A DNA stretch of 64,000 nt. Source: Flavobacterium sp. CG_23.5 (GTDB taxonomy: Bacteria > Bacteroidota > Bacteroidia > Flavobacteriales > Flavobacteriaceae). Below are positions 56,348-64,000 of this stretch, piece after piece. The DNA is taken from the NCBI RefSeq assembly GCF_017875765.1, contig NZ_JAGGNA010000001.1, forward strand, positions 581,001 through 645,000, written 5' to 3'. The position numbers and the translations under genes are program-made. The stretch's first letter is position 1. Each line of letters starts with the position of its first letter. The notes beneath the pieces were generated by a model that was not told the origin of the DNA, did no database searches, and saw only the letters and a program-made list of their open reading frames with translations.

Positions 56348-57256
56348 ATGAAAACAAAACTATTTTCATTCGTTTTGATGTTTACAGCCATGGTAAGTTT
56401 TGCGCAACAAGATGCTCAATTTACGCAATACATGTACAACACAATCAATATTAATCCCGCTTATGCAGGATCAAGAGGAGTTCTAAGTATTTTTGCCTTG
56501 CATCGCACGCAATGGGTCGGGCTAGACGGTGCACCAGTTACTAATGCGGTGTCCGTAAATACGCCACTAAACGGAAGTAATTTGGGATTGGGAGTTTCTA
56601 TTGTCAATGATAAAATAGGACCAACTCACGAGAATACACTTTCCGCTGATTTGTCCTATACCATACCTACCTCAGAGACTTTTAAACTTTCTTTTGGTAT
56701 TAAAGCGACCGCTAATCTGTTTGACTTAGATGTCTCAAGATTAAATCCAGCTGATGATGATCCTAGCTTACATGATTACAGTAATAAATTTACGCCCAAT
56801 ATTGGTGCGGGTATTTATCTGCATTCTTCTAAAGCTTATGTGGGTTTTTCAGTGCCTAACTTTATTGAATCAAAAAGATACGATGATAATGAAGTGGCTA
56901 TTTTTAAAGAAAAAATCAACTATTATTTAATTGCCGGTTATGTATTTGATTTAACTAATGACATTAAATTCAAACCTGCAATGCTAACTAAAATGGTTGT
57001 TGGGGCTCCTCTTCAGGTAGATGTTTCCGCAAATTTCATGTTCAGTGAAAAGTTTGTTGTGGGAGTAGCTTACAGATGGAGCGCTGCATTAAGTGCTATG
57101 GTTGGTTTTCAAGTTTCAGATGGTTTGTATATAGGATACGGCTATGATCATGAAACTACTAATTTAAACCGTTATAATTCTGGTTCGCACGAGATTTTCT
57201 TGCGCTATGAATTATTCAATAACACCAATAAAATTATTACTCCGAGATTCTTTTAA
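56348..57256 (+). CDS. PorP/SprF-family T9SS membrane protein 2
   Basis: The 302-residue protein is collinear with the SprF-like protein of cassette 1 and differs at only scattered positions. It has the signal peptide ending SFAQ, QQDAQFTQYMYN, NPAYAGSRGVLS and the barrel ending TPRFF. It lies 163 bp after giant gene 2, behind a hairpin. By analogy with SprF it should serve secretion or anchoring of giant protein 2. The close identity of the two copies suggests they may be interchangeable. Confidence 0.93.
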   Translation: MKTKLFSFVLMFTAMVSFAQQDAQFTQYMYNTININPAYAGSRGVLSIFALHRTQWVGLDGAPVTNAVSVNTPLNGSNLGLGVSIVNDKIGPTHENTLSADLSYTIPTSETFKLSFGIKATANLFDLDVSRLNPADDDPSLHDYSNKFTPNIGAGIYLHSSKAYVGFSVPNFIESKRYDDNEVAIFKEKINYYLIAGYVFDLTNDIKFKPAMLTKMVVGAPLQVDVSANFMFSEKFVVGVAYRWSAALSAMVGFQVSDGLYIGYGYDHETTNLNRYNSGSHEIFLRYELFNNTNKIITPRFF

Positions 57257-57267
57257 AATCAATCTCT

Positions 57268-57678
57268 ATGAGAAACACTATTATTTATATAACAACATCA
57301 TTAAGTCTTATTTCATTTAAAATTTATTCCCAAAACGAAAAATTTTATGTAACCAATAAAATAAATGATAAATATGCCTACATCGATGTGTTAAAAACAT
57401 ATGAAAGGGTAGCTGAAAAAGGGTATAAATCCGCAGATCTGTTTCAAAAATTAGGTAATTCATACTACTCATATGGTGAACTGGACAAAGCCGCTAAATG
57501 GTATGGTGAATTATTTGCGATGACTAGTGATTTGGAACCCAAATATTATAATCAATATGCTCAGTCTTTAATTTTTATTGGTCAAAAGGGTAAAGCCGAC
57601 GAAATATTAGAAAAATTAAAGCAAAAATTAGAAGCTATTGATTCTAAAAAAAATTATAAAAACAAAATTAAAAAATAA
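57268..57678 (+). CDS. stand-alone TPR protein, truncated copy of the PorE-like N-terminus
   Basis: This 136-residue protein aligns with the first ~130 residues of the two PorE-like proteins (YAYIDVLKTYERVAEKGYKS, KLGNSYYSYGELDKAAKWYG) and has a signal peptide ending IYSQ. It lacks the propeller, regulatory and OmpA domains and ends in a Lys-rich tail. The DNA over and after its stop codon (57670-57706) resembles the 3' end of an sprF gene plus the spacer before a PorE-like gene. The ORF therefore looks like the remnant of a deletion in a duplicated sprF-porE-like pair. It may still be a functional periplasmic TPR protein. Confidence 0.7.
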   Translation: MRNTIIYITTSLSLISFKIYSQNEKFYVTNKINDKYAYIDVLKTYERVAEKGYKSADLFQKLGNSYYSYGELDKAAKWYGELFAMTSDLEPKYYNQYAQSLIFIGQKGKADEILEKLKQKLEAIDSKKNYKNKIKK

Positions 57679-57706
57679 CTCCAAGATTCTCCTTAAAACA
57701 ATTATT

Positions 57707-59650
57707 ATGAAAAATTATATACTCCTTTACATAACAATAGTAAGTGTTTTTTCATGTAACATTTATTCCCAAAAAGCGCGAGTAACCGCAGCGGACAAAA
57801 AATATGACAACTATGCCTACGTTGATGCTATAAAAACCTATGAAAGGGTGGCTGAAAAAGGATATAAATCCGTGGATATGTTTAAAAAATTAGGAAATGC
57901 CTATTATTTCAATGGTGAACTTGATAAAGCTGCTAAATGGTATAGCGAATTGTTTGCCATGAGTACTGAAACTGATTTGGAAGCCGAATATTATTACCGT
58001 TATGCCCAATCTTTACGATCAATCGGTCAAAATGATAAGGCAAATGAAATGTTAGAAAAATTCATCCAAAAATCAGGAAACGATAGTAGAGGAAAACTTT
58101 TTAAAGAAAATCCAAACTATTTAGAAGCAATAAAAGCTAACTCTGGAAGATATCAATTAGAAGATGCGGGAGTAAATTCTAAATATTCAGATTATGGTAC
58201 AACTATTTATTCAAATAAAATCGTATTTACGTCAGCTCGAGACACAGGAAGTTTAGGACATAGAACTAATTCATGGACGGGTCAACCCTTTACAAACTTA
58301 TATACTGCTGATTTAGGTGATAACATGATAACGGGGGCGCCAAAGAAATTTGATAAAACTATCAACTCAAAATTTCATGAAGCAACGCCTGTTTTTACAG
58401 CTGATGGAAAGACAATGTATTTTACCAGAAATAACTTTCTCAATGGTAAAAAAGGAAAAGACGGAAATGACATTACTTTAATAAAAATTTACAAAGCTAG
58501 TTTAGAAAATAATACGTGGACTAAAATAACAGAATTACCGTTTGACAGCAATAATTATAGTACAGCGCATCCCGCCTTAAGTCCCGATGGCAAGACTTTA
58601 TATTTTGCTTCTGATATGCCGGGAACGTTAGGTCAGTCCGATATATTTAAAGTCAAAATTAATGACGATGGCAGTTTTGGCACTCCAGAAAATTTAGGTA
58701 ACGTAATCAATACTGAAGGTAAAGAAACTTTTCCTTTCGTCAATGATGAAAACGAGATCTATTTTGCCTCAGATGGTCACCCAGGTCTAGGCGGATTAGA
58801 TGTTTTTGTATCCAAAATAAATACAGATGGTACATTCAGTAAAGTACAGAATGTTGGAGCTGATGTTAACTCTCCTAAAGATGATTTTGCTTATATAATT
58901 GATACGAAATCAAGAAGAGGTTATTTTAGTTCCAATAGAGATGGTGGTCAAGGCTTCGATGATATTTATAAATTCTTGGAAACTAAAAGACTTACTTGCG
59001 AGCAGTCATTGTATGGCGAAGTTACAGATTTGGTAACAAAGGAACTTCTTCCAGATGCCAAAATTAGTATATACGATAGTCTTTTTAGCCTTATTAGTTC
59101 AACTGTATCTGATGAAAAAGGTAACTATACTTTTAAAGTAGAGTGTGGTAAAATGTATAATATAAGAGCCGAAAAAACAGAATATACAACCAAAGAACAA
59201 AAAATTACTATTGCCGAAGAAAATGGTAAAACATATTTACCAATCGCATTGGAAAAATCCAAATGCAAGGTCACTATTGGAGATGATTTAGGTAAATGTT
59301 TTGGAATAAAAATGATCTATTTTGATTTTGATAAATCTAACATTAGAGAAGAAGCAGCAATTGATTTAGAAAAAATATTAGATGTCTTAAATCAAAATCC
59401 AACTATGAAACTAGATATACGTTCCCATACTGATAGTCGAGGAACATTCAAATACAACGAATCATTATCCGATAGAAGAGCTAAATCGACTATAAAATGG
59501 TTGGTTAAAAACGGAGTAGATTCGAGTAGATTGACCGGTAAAGGATATGGTGAAAATCAACTTGTAAACAAATGCTCTGATAATATGGAATGTACTGAAG
59601 ATGAACATCAACTTAACAGACGAAGTGAATTTATAATTACTGCTTTGTAA
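57707..59650 (+). CDS. PorE-like TPR / beta-propeller / OmpA protein 2
   Basis: The 647-residue protein is collinear with the cassette 1 protein throughout: signal peptide with VFSC, TPR region, PD40 propeller (SPDGKTLYFASDMPG), regulatory-like domain, and C-terminal OmpA domain (IRSHTDSRGTFKYNESLSDRRA). The ATG at 57707 is chosen because it matches the start of the cassette 1 copy; the frame extends 23 codons further into the truncated TPR gene. It should anchor the second adhesin system to peptidoglycan. Confidence 0.92.
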   Translation: MKNYILLYITIVSVFSCNIYSQKARVTAADKKYDNYAYVDAIKTYERVAEKGYKSVDMFKKLGNAYYFNGELDKAAKWYSELFAMSTETDLEAEYYYRYAQSLRSIGQNDKANEMLEKFIQKSGNDSRGKLFKENPNYLEAIKANSGRYQLEDAGVNSKYSDYGTTIYSNKIVFTSARDTGSLGHRTNSWTGQPFTNLYTADLGDNMITGAPKKFDKTINSKFHEATPVFTADGKTMYFTRNNFLNGKKGKDGNDITLIKIYKASLENNTWTKITELPFDSNNYSTAHPALSPDGKTLYFASDMPGTLGQSDIFKVKINDDGSFGTPENLGNVINTEGKETFPFVNDENEIYFASDGHPGLGGLDVFVSKINTDGTFSKVQNVGADVNSPKDDFAYIIDTKSRRGYFSSNRDGGQGFDDIYKFLETKRLTCEQSLYGEVTDLVTKELLPDAKISIYDSLFSLISSTVSDEKGNYTFKVECGKMYNIRAEKTEYTTKEQKITIAEENGKTYLPIALEKSKCKVTIGDDLGKCFGIKMIYFDFDKSNIREEAAIDLEKILDVLNQNPTMKLDIRSHTDSRGTFKYNESLSDRRAKSTIKWLVKNGVDSSRLTGKGYGENQLVNKCSDNMECTEDEHQLNRRSEFIITAL

Positions 59651-59658
59651 AAATTAAA

Positions 59659-59690
59659 AAGAGGCTGCGACTTGGGGGAAACAGCCTCTT
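59659..59690. terminator. bidirectional terminator after cassette 2
   Basis: AAGAGGCTG pairs with CAGCCTCTT around a 14-nt loop, with an A-run before it. It lies between the convergent PorE-like gene and the first CAP gene. Confidence 0.75.
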
Positions 59691-59712
59691 AATCCAAAAT
59701 AAAAAACTCGAC

Positions 59713-60216
59713 TTATATTTTCACAAAGATATTAGTGTAATATTTTCTTCCATTCGCCGGATTTTCTCTAATGGATATCCCAAAATTAGTAAAGTCACCT
59801 TCAATGTTAACTTTGTGTCCTGGACTTTCTAACCAAGCCTTTAAAGCTGCTTGAGGACTATTATAGTTGTATGCAATATTTTCACTAACTGTTTTAGCAC
59901 CTAAAACTTTCATAATGTTTTCAGATCGAGCAACAAAATCATTATGATTGACCACATTATTAGTGATCATATAATTAACGTGCTCTTCTGACTTGTATGA
60001 AATATGATTAATTTTTGCTAAAGGATTTAAACCTACACTAACTCTGTAACCATTAATCAAATCCATAGTTTGTAATTCTGTAGCGCTATATGTATATTCA
60101 GTCACTTTTTGAGACGAAGCTTCTGCAGTTGCTGATGTAGAATTATCAGCAGAACACGAAACCATAAAGTAGGTCACCGAAACAAGCAAAATTTTACTAA
60201 GTAGGTTTAGTTTCAT
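59713..60216 (-). CDS. CAP-domain lipoprotein 1
   Basis: The 167-residue protein has a lipoprotein signal (FMVSC, Cys at about 21) and a CAP/SCP-PR1 domain: LMDLINGYRVSVGLNPL with the first helix, HVNYMITNNVVNHNDF, ENIAYNYNSPQAALKAWLES and the PGHKVNIEGDFTNFGI segment. Bacterial CAP proteins are exported; some bind lipids or act on envelope polymers, but none of that can be assigned here. It is one of three tandem paralogues with matching upstream boxes. Confidence 0.88.
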   Translation of the reverse strand: MKLNLLSKILLVSVTYFMVSCSADNSTSATAEASSQKVTEYTYSATELQTMDLINGYRVSVGLNPLAKINHISYKSEEHVNYMITNNVVNHNDFVARSENIMKVLGAKTVSENIAYNYNSPQAALKAWLESPGHKVNIEGDFTNFGISIRENPANGRKYYTNIFVKI

Positions 60217-60296
60217 AAAATAGTAGTTTAAGTTTAAAGTAGAATGTGGGGCAAACTTCTTTACGATATTAATAAATTTTGATTTTTAATATTATT

Positions 60297-60326
60297 TAAA
60301 ACTACATTTTTTGTCGGCAAACTACC
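60297..60326 (-). promoter_or_regulatory. direct-repeat regulatory box upstream of CAP gene 1
   Basis: Minus strand reads GTAGTTTG, 12 nt containing CGACAAAAAA, then GTAGTTTT: two 8-bp repeats 20 bp apart. The spacing recalls LytTR-type binding sites. A GAAGTTTG -7-like element lies about 40 bp downstream. Confidence 0.45.
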
Positions 60327-60518
60327 AAATAAAATCGATGAAATACGTTGTAATTATTAATTTACATATATATTTCTTACATATTTTACTGTAATCATCG
60401 ATTTTTTAAGTGCATTCTTGTTAAGTTATATATAAAATTACATGCCAAATTAATCAGTATTTGATTTACAGTCAATTAGTTAATTTTGTGCACTATTTAA
60501 TTTGCATAGCCACTTGTA

Positions 60519-60553
60519 TAAAAAAAGAGACTGCATCTTGATGATACAGCCTC
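60519..60553 (-). terminator. intrinsic terminator of CAP gene 2
   Basis: Minus strand: GAGGCTGTATC and GATGCAGTCTC form an 11-bp stem including two G-T pairs, loop ATCAA, followed by a T-run. Confidence 0.8.
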
Positions 60554-60572
60554 AATATTCCAAAAGAATAAT

Positions 60573-61163
60573 TTATATTTTCGCAAAAATATTGGTATAA
60601 TATTTTCTGCCGTCAGTTGAACTCACTCTAATCGAAATTCCAAAATTGGTAAAATTACCTACAATATTAGCTTTATGTCCAGGACTGGCCAACCAAGCAT
60701 CAAAAGCAGCTTGTGCATTACTATAATTATACGCAACATTTTCACCTATTGCGTTAGCTCCTAAAACCTTCATTATGTCTTGAGAACGAACACTGAAATT
60801 ATCATGACTAAGTATATTCGTAGTAATCATATAATTATTGTGTTCTTCAGCTTTTAAGGAAATGTAATTCGTTTTCTGCAAAGATTTTAGCCCATTATTT
60901 ACTCTATAAGCATTTATTAAATCCATAAGTTGGATCTCAGCAGTGGTATAGGTATAACTATATGTATCTGATATTGGTAATGGACTAGCTGTTGCAACGG
61001 GTAAAGATGTTGTTGATGTAGTCGGCGCTACTGGTGTTGGTGTTGTAACTGGGGATACTGATGCTGTTGGCGCATTAGGGGCTACATAATGATCCGAGGT
61101 ACAAGAATTCATCGTACTTATTACTGAAATAAGTAATAATGTAAAAAGTGATTTTAATTTCAT
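60573..61163 (-). CDS. CAP-domain lipoprotein 2
   Basis: The 196-residue protein (MKLKSLFTLLLIS...) has a lipobox-like STMNSC and then a ~45-residue Pro/Thr/Ser/Ala linker (VSPVTTPTPVAPTTSTT) that its two paralogues lack. A CAP domain follows (LMDLINAYRVNNGLKSL, ENVAYNYSNAQAAFDAWLAS, PGHKANIVGNFTNFGI). The frame can be extended to a TTG at 61190, but the ATG at 61163 puts the signal peptide at the N-terminus. The linker would hold the domain further from the membrane. Confidence 0.87.
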   Translation of the reverse strand: MKLKSLFTLLLISVISTMNSCTSDHYVAPNAPTASVSPVTTPTPVAPTTSTTSLPVATASPLPISDTYSYTYTTAEIQLMDLINAYRVNNGLKSLQKTNYISLKAEEHNNYMITTNILSHDNFSVRSQDIMKVLGANAIGENVAYNYSNAQAAFDAWLASPGHKANIVGNFTNFGISIRVSSTDGRKYYTNIFAKI

Positions 61164-61249
61164 AAAAATTTGTAGTCGTTGAATTATCAATTAGTTTGCA
61201 TTCCAAATTATTTGAATAATTTTGAGTTTGCTGCACATTGTTAAAAGTC

Positions 61250-61281
61250 AAAACTACCTTTTTTTGTCGGTGAACAACTAA
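61250..61281 (-). promoter_or_regulatory. direct-repeat regulatory box upstream of CAP gene 2
   Basis: Minus strand reads TAGTTGTTCACCGACAAAAA and then GTAGTTTT after a few bases. It keeps the CCGACAAAAAA-GTAGTTTT half of the CAP gene 1 box, with a weaker first repeat. Confidence 0.4.
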
Positions 61282-61708
61282 AGAAAACCGTTAATTTACA
61301 TAAGTTTAACTAGAGATTATGTGTTTTTCTTACATTAGAATAAAGTCTTTTAAACCCTCACTATAAAAATTATTGACTACCATATTTTTTTGTACAAACA
61401 ATTGAATGTTACTTAGTAAAATGTAATTAGTAATACTAGTGCGTTGGTCAAATACGTTTGCAATCTACAAATCATTCACATTAAAATTTCTTCACGATCT
61501 TCATAATTAAATTCGTTTCTGAAAATTCAAAAATAGTAATTAAAATTTTACTTTGGTTGCATGCCATTCAAAATAGTTTAAAATCCATGATTGCAATTAA
61601 CGTTTGTAATCGCAGTGATTTTTAAAAGGGATCAAAAAAAAAATAAGTGATTTTTGAAAAAAATATGAATCTAAAAAAGTTCTTAATTTAAAATCACTAA
61701 TATTTTAT

Positions 61709-61746
61709 AAAAAAAAAGAGGCAATCTCTGGGGGGAGACAACCTCT
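61709..61746 (-). terminator. intrinsic terminator of CAP gene 3
   Basis: Minus strand: GAGGTTGTCTC and GAGATTGCCTC form an imperfect 11-bp stem with a C-rich loop, followed by a run of nine or more T's. Confidence 0.75.
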
Positions 61747-61767
61747 AAATTCCAAAAAAAAACTAAC

Positions 61768-62271
61768 TTATATTTTTACAAAAATGTTGGTGTAATATTT
61801 TGTTCCGTTTGTTGGATTTGTTCTAATTGCGATGCCGAAATTAGTAAAATTGCCTTCAATATTTGCTTTATGTCCTGGGCTAGCTAACCATGCATCAAAA
61901 GCTGCTTGAGGAGTACTATAATTGTAAGCAATATTTTCACCTACAGTTTTTGCACCTAAAACTTTAATGATATCTTCGGAACGAGCAACAAAATCATTAT
62001 GATTAACGACATTGTTTGCGATCATATAATTGTCATGCTCCTCTGACTTTATAGAGATATAATTAATTTTTTCTAATGGATTTAATCCAATACTAATTCT
62101 ATATTTATTTATTAAATCCAAAGTTTGATTTTCGGAAGTACTGTAAGAATAATTAGCTACAATTGGAGAAGAAACACTTGCCGCTTGCCCGACTGAAGAA
62201 TCCGAAGAACAAGAAAACATGGTATTTATTGCTGAAAAAAGTACTAATGTACGAAGTAAATTAAATTTCAT
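61768..62271 (-). CDS. CAP-domain lipoprotein 3
   Basis: The 167-residue protein has a lipobox-like TMFSC and a CAP domain nearly collinear with CAP protein 1: LDLINKYRISIGLNPL, HDNYMIANNVVNHNDF, ENIAYNYSTPQAAFDAWLAS, PGHKANIEGNFTNFGI. It is closest to CAP 1 in length and sequence, so CAP 1 and CAP 3 look like the more recent pair. Function as for the family: exported, role unknown. Confidence 0.88.
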   Translation of the reverse strand: MKFNLLRTLVLFSAINTMFSCSSDSSVGQAASVSSPIVANYSYSTSENQTLDLINKYRISIGLNPLEKINYISIKSEEHDNYMIANNVVNHNDFVARSEDIIKVLGAKTVGENIAYNYSTPQAAFDAWLASPGHKANIEGNFTNFGIAIRTNPTNGTKYYTNIFVKI

Positions 62272-62356
62272 AAAACGTTAAGTAGTTCAAATTTAAAGTA
62301 GATTGTGGGGCAAACTTCTTTAAAAAAAATTATAAATATTATTGCTTATTAATATT

Positions 62357-62406
62357 CAAAACTACTTTTTTTATCGTCTAAGTACCAAATAAAATCGACA
62401 AACTAC
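62357..62406 (-). promoter_or_regulatory. direct-repeat regulatory box upstream of CAP gene 3
   Basis: Minus strand reads GTAGTTTG, GTACTTAG and GTAGTTTT with starts 21 and 20 bp apart and CGA-T/A-rich spacers. This is the fullest version of the box shared by the three CAP genes. The leader also has the GAAGTTTGCCCCACA segment seen before CAP gene 1. Confidence 0.45.
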
Positions 62407-62441
62407 ACAATATTAACAACTTATACCATTCTTTTCTTACA

Positions 62442-63086
62442 TCAAGGAGAGAGTCGTTCTATTTTCCAAGCGAAATTTTCTTGGCTTGTGTATCGAATTC
62501 TGTCGTGTAAACGATTTGGCCTTCCTTGCCAAAACTCAACTTCGACAGGAGTAACTAAAAATCCTCCCCAGTGATCTGGTCTGGGAATTACAATTCCTTC
62601 ATAATCGTTTTCTAATTGTTTTAAATTTTCTTCCAAAAAAGCACGAGAAGGAACAACCTCGCTTTGATTTGACACAATGGCTCCTAATTTGCTTCCGTCT
62701 GGTCTGGATTCGAAATAATTGTCTGAAGTAATTTCAGATGTTTTGTGAGCAATTCCTTTTATAATAACTTGTCGCTCCATAGAATGCCAAAAGAAAGACA
62801 AACATATTTTTGGATTATCAGCAATAGCTTTTCCCTTTTCTGAATTATAATTTGTATAAAAAATGAATCCTTCCTCGTTAAATTTTTTCAACAAAACAAC
62901 CCTTGATCTTGGAAATCCATCTAAACCAATTGTAGCAACGGTCATCGCATTTACTTCCTCGTTTCCTCCAAATTCTTCTATTTCATGAAACCATCGGTGA
63001 AATAAATTAATAGGATCTTCGGGGATATTTGATTCCAATAACTCACTCTTTTCATATGATTTTCTGTAATGACTTAAATCTTCCAT
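62442..63086 (-). CDS. pdxH: pyridoxamine 5'-phosphate oxidase
   Basis: PdxH oxidises pyridoxine/pyridoxamine 5'-phosphate to pyridoxal 5'-phosphate using FMN. The protein has the FMN- and substrate-binding motifs SRVVLLKKFNEEGFIFYTNY, SEKGKAIADNPKICLSFFWH, ERQVIIKG and the C-terminal EFWQGRPNRLHDR...W..ERLSP. The ATG at 63086 (MEDLSHYRKSYEKSELLE) gives 214 residues, the usual family length; an in-frame ATG 16 codons earlier adds an atypical extension. Confidence 0.94.
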   Translation of the reverse strand: MEDLSHYRKSYEKSELLESNIPEDPINLFHRWFHEIEEFGGNEEVNAMTVATIGLDGFPRSRVVLLKKFNEEGFIFYTNYNSEKGKAIADNPKICLSFFWHSMERQVIIKGIAHKTSEITSDNYFESRPDGSKLGAIVSNQSEVVPSRAFLEENLKQLENDYEGIVIPRPDHWGGFLVTPVEVEFWQGRPNRLHDRIRYTSQENFAWKIERLSP

Positions 63087-63158
63087 ATTTTTGATATTTT
63101 CTATTATTGTTATCGTATTATCTTTGAAACTCATTCAAATAAATTATTTTTTTTACGT

Positions 63159-64000
63159 TTAAAACTCAAAAATTTTTCCATCATCAGCTAGAAGTACTTC
63201 TGGAAAAATAGTTTCAGCTTCTTCTTTAAAAAGAGCTATACTTTCATAACGTGTAGAGTAATGTCCTAAAATTAATTGCTTTGCATTAGATTTAAAAGCA
63301 ATCATCGCAGCTTCCTTTGCAGTAGAATGAAGGGTTTTTTTAGCTAAACTTTCTTCTGATTGTAAAAAAGTTGATTCATGGTATAAAACATCTACATTTT
63401 CTACGATTGAAAGTATAGATTCATCATAAGCTGTATCCGAACAAAAAGCATAATTTTTAGCGGGAACAGGATCAAAAGTTAATTTGTCGTTTTCAATTAT
63501 CCTCCCGTCTTCCAAGGTAATGTCTTTACCATTTTTTATCTTCTGATAATAACACGTATCGATTTCATAATTTTGAACTGCATCCAAATTAAGTTTCCTC
63601 TCCCCTATTTTTTCTTGGAAAAAAAAACCATTGGTATACACACGATGTTTTAACGGTATGGTTTTCACCAAAACCTTTTCGTCTTCAAATATTATTTCGC
63701 TTTCTGTTGATTCCAATTCATGAAAAAACAAACCATAATTTGTCCAAGAATTTGATAACCGCAATTGTAATTTGATGATTTCTTTAATTCCTTTTGGACC
63801 ATAAATATGCAAATCGGTAGTTCTATTTAACAAACTGAAGGTCGAAACTAAACCAACTAACCCAAAAAAATGATCTCCATGTAAATGCGAAATGAAGATA
63901 TGATTAATCTTTGAAAACCTGATTTTATTCTTGCGTAGTTGCACTTGTGTACCTTCTCCACAGTCGATTAAAAAAAGTCTGTTTTTTATGTCTAAAATCT
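63159..64000 (-). CDS. rnz: ribonuclease Z, 5' end beyond the window
   Basis: RNase Z cleaves the 3' trailer from tRNA precursors. The visible part has the metallo-beta-lactamase motif FISHLHGDHFFG, the family region HIYGPKGI, CSDTAYDE and ILGHYSTRY. The frame does not begin at the internal GTG near 63944. It stays open to the window edge and reads DIKNRLFLIDCGEGTQVQL there, which is the standard N-terminal RNase Z segment. About 25 residues are therefore missing. Confidence 0.93.
   Translation of the reverse strand, partial: ILDIKNRLFLIDCGEGTQVQLRKNKIRFSKINHIFISHLHGDHFFGLVGLVSTFSLLNRTTDLHIYGPKGIKEIIKLQLRLSNSWTNYGLFFHELESTESEIIFEDEKVLVKTIPLKHRVYTNGFFFQEKIGERKLNLDAVQNYEIDTCYYQKIKNGKDITLEDGRIIENDKLTFDPVPAKNYAFCSDTAYDESILSIVENVDVLYHESTFLQSEESLAKKTLHSTAKEAAMIAFKSNAKQLILGHYSTRYESIALFKEEAETIFPEVLLADDGKIFEF

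Larger units (their letters stand above)
60217..60572. other. intergenic region between CAP genes 1 and 2
   Basis: Contains the CAP gene 1 leader with GAAGTTTGCCCCACA on the minus strand (near 60245-60260), the direct-repeat box (60297-60326) and the terminator of CAP gene 2 (60519-60553). The rest is AT-rich without recognisable features. Confidence 0.5.
61164..61767. other. intergenic region between CAP genes 2 and 3
   Basis: Holds the CAP gene 2 upstream box (61250-61281) and the terminator of CAP gene 3 (61709-61746). From about 61290 to 61700 I see only AT-rich sequence with no gene, RNA or repeat. Confidence 0.5.

Noticed and set aside
61282..61708. Possible small RNA or gene in the long CAP intergenic gap
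   Set aside because: No promoter-terminator pair, conserved structure or convincing ORF could be seen.

Overview
The window is a stretch of a Flavobacterium-like chromosome (phylum Bacteroidota). It is AT-rich. Several genes are preceded by the Bacteroidota -7 promoter signature TAnnTTTG. There is a fused LpxC-FabZ gene, and two giant surface proteins end in the type B sorting domain of the type IX secretion system (T9SS) and are followed by PorP/SprF genes, as in gliding flavobacteria. The assignment rests on these features and on recognising families, not on a database search.

1-4,300 (minus strand) is a compact redox and envelope operon. In transcription order it encodes a Rieske-type lipoprotein, a thioredoxin-like protein, the FMN transferase ApbE, a DUF4266 mini-lipoprotein, a DUF3570 outer-membrane protein, an OmpR-type response regulator and the start of a sensor kinase that runs off the left edge. 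4,463-14,450 holds mixed single genes: an LtaS-like phosphoglycerol transferase, a zinc phospholipase/nuclease, a DUF1275 protein, a LysR regulator, a vWA-like membrane protein, FabG, an NhaC-family transporter behind a SAM-riboswitch-like leader, and a small GIY-YIG-like protein.

14,663-22,246 (minus) is a lipid A and housekeeping cluster: an HD phosphohydrolase, lpxD, lpxC-fabZ, lpxA, efp, a second lpxD, an NTF2-like protein and sucD. dnaX follows on the plus strand; it is split by an A10 run into a short (gamma-like) and a long (tau-like) reading frame. A sixA-like/ppk1/ppx polyphosphate cluster (24,401-27,920, minus) comes next.

28,492-59,650 (plus) is the most striking region. Two paralogous T9SS cassettes each contain a giant repetitive secreted protein (4,632 and 2,971 aa), a PorP/SprF-type protein and a PorE-like TPR/beta-propeller/OmpA protein. 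The giants share their C-terminal region but carry unrelated repeat types in the middle. The cassettes are separated by about 2 kb holding a seven-copy tandem repeat of 125-136 bp, each copy able to form a hairpin, and both giant genes have the same ~43-bp box upstream. Cassette 2 contains a relic of a further sprF-porE-like duplication. 59,713-62,271 (minus) holds three tandem CAP-domain lipoproteins with a shared upstream direct-repeat box. The window ends with pdxH and the 3' part of RNase Z.

The likely theme of the right half is cell-surface adhesion or gliding: the giants are the exported filaments or adhesins, the SprF-like proteins assist their secretion or anchoring, and the OmpA-like proteins tie the assembly to peptidoglycan. 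The polyphosphate, lipid A and dnaX genes are ordinary core genes.
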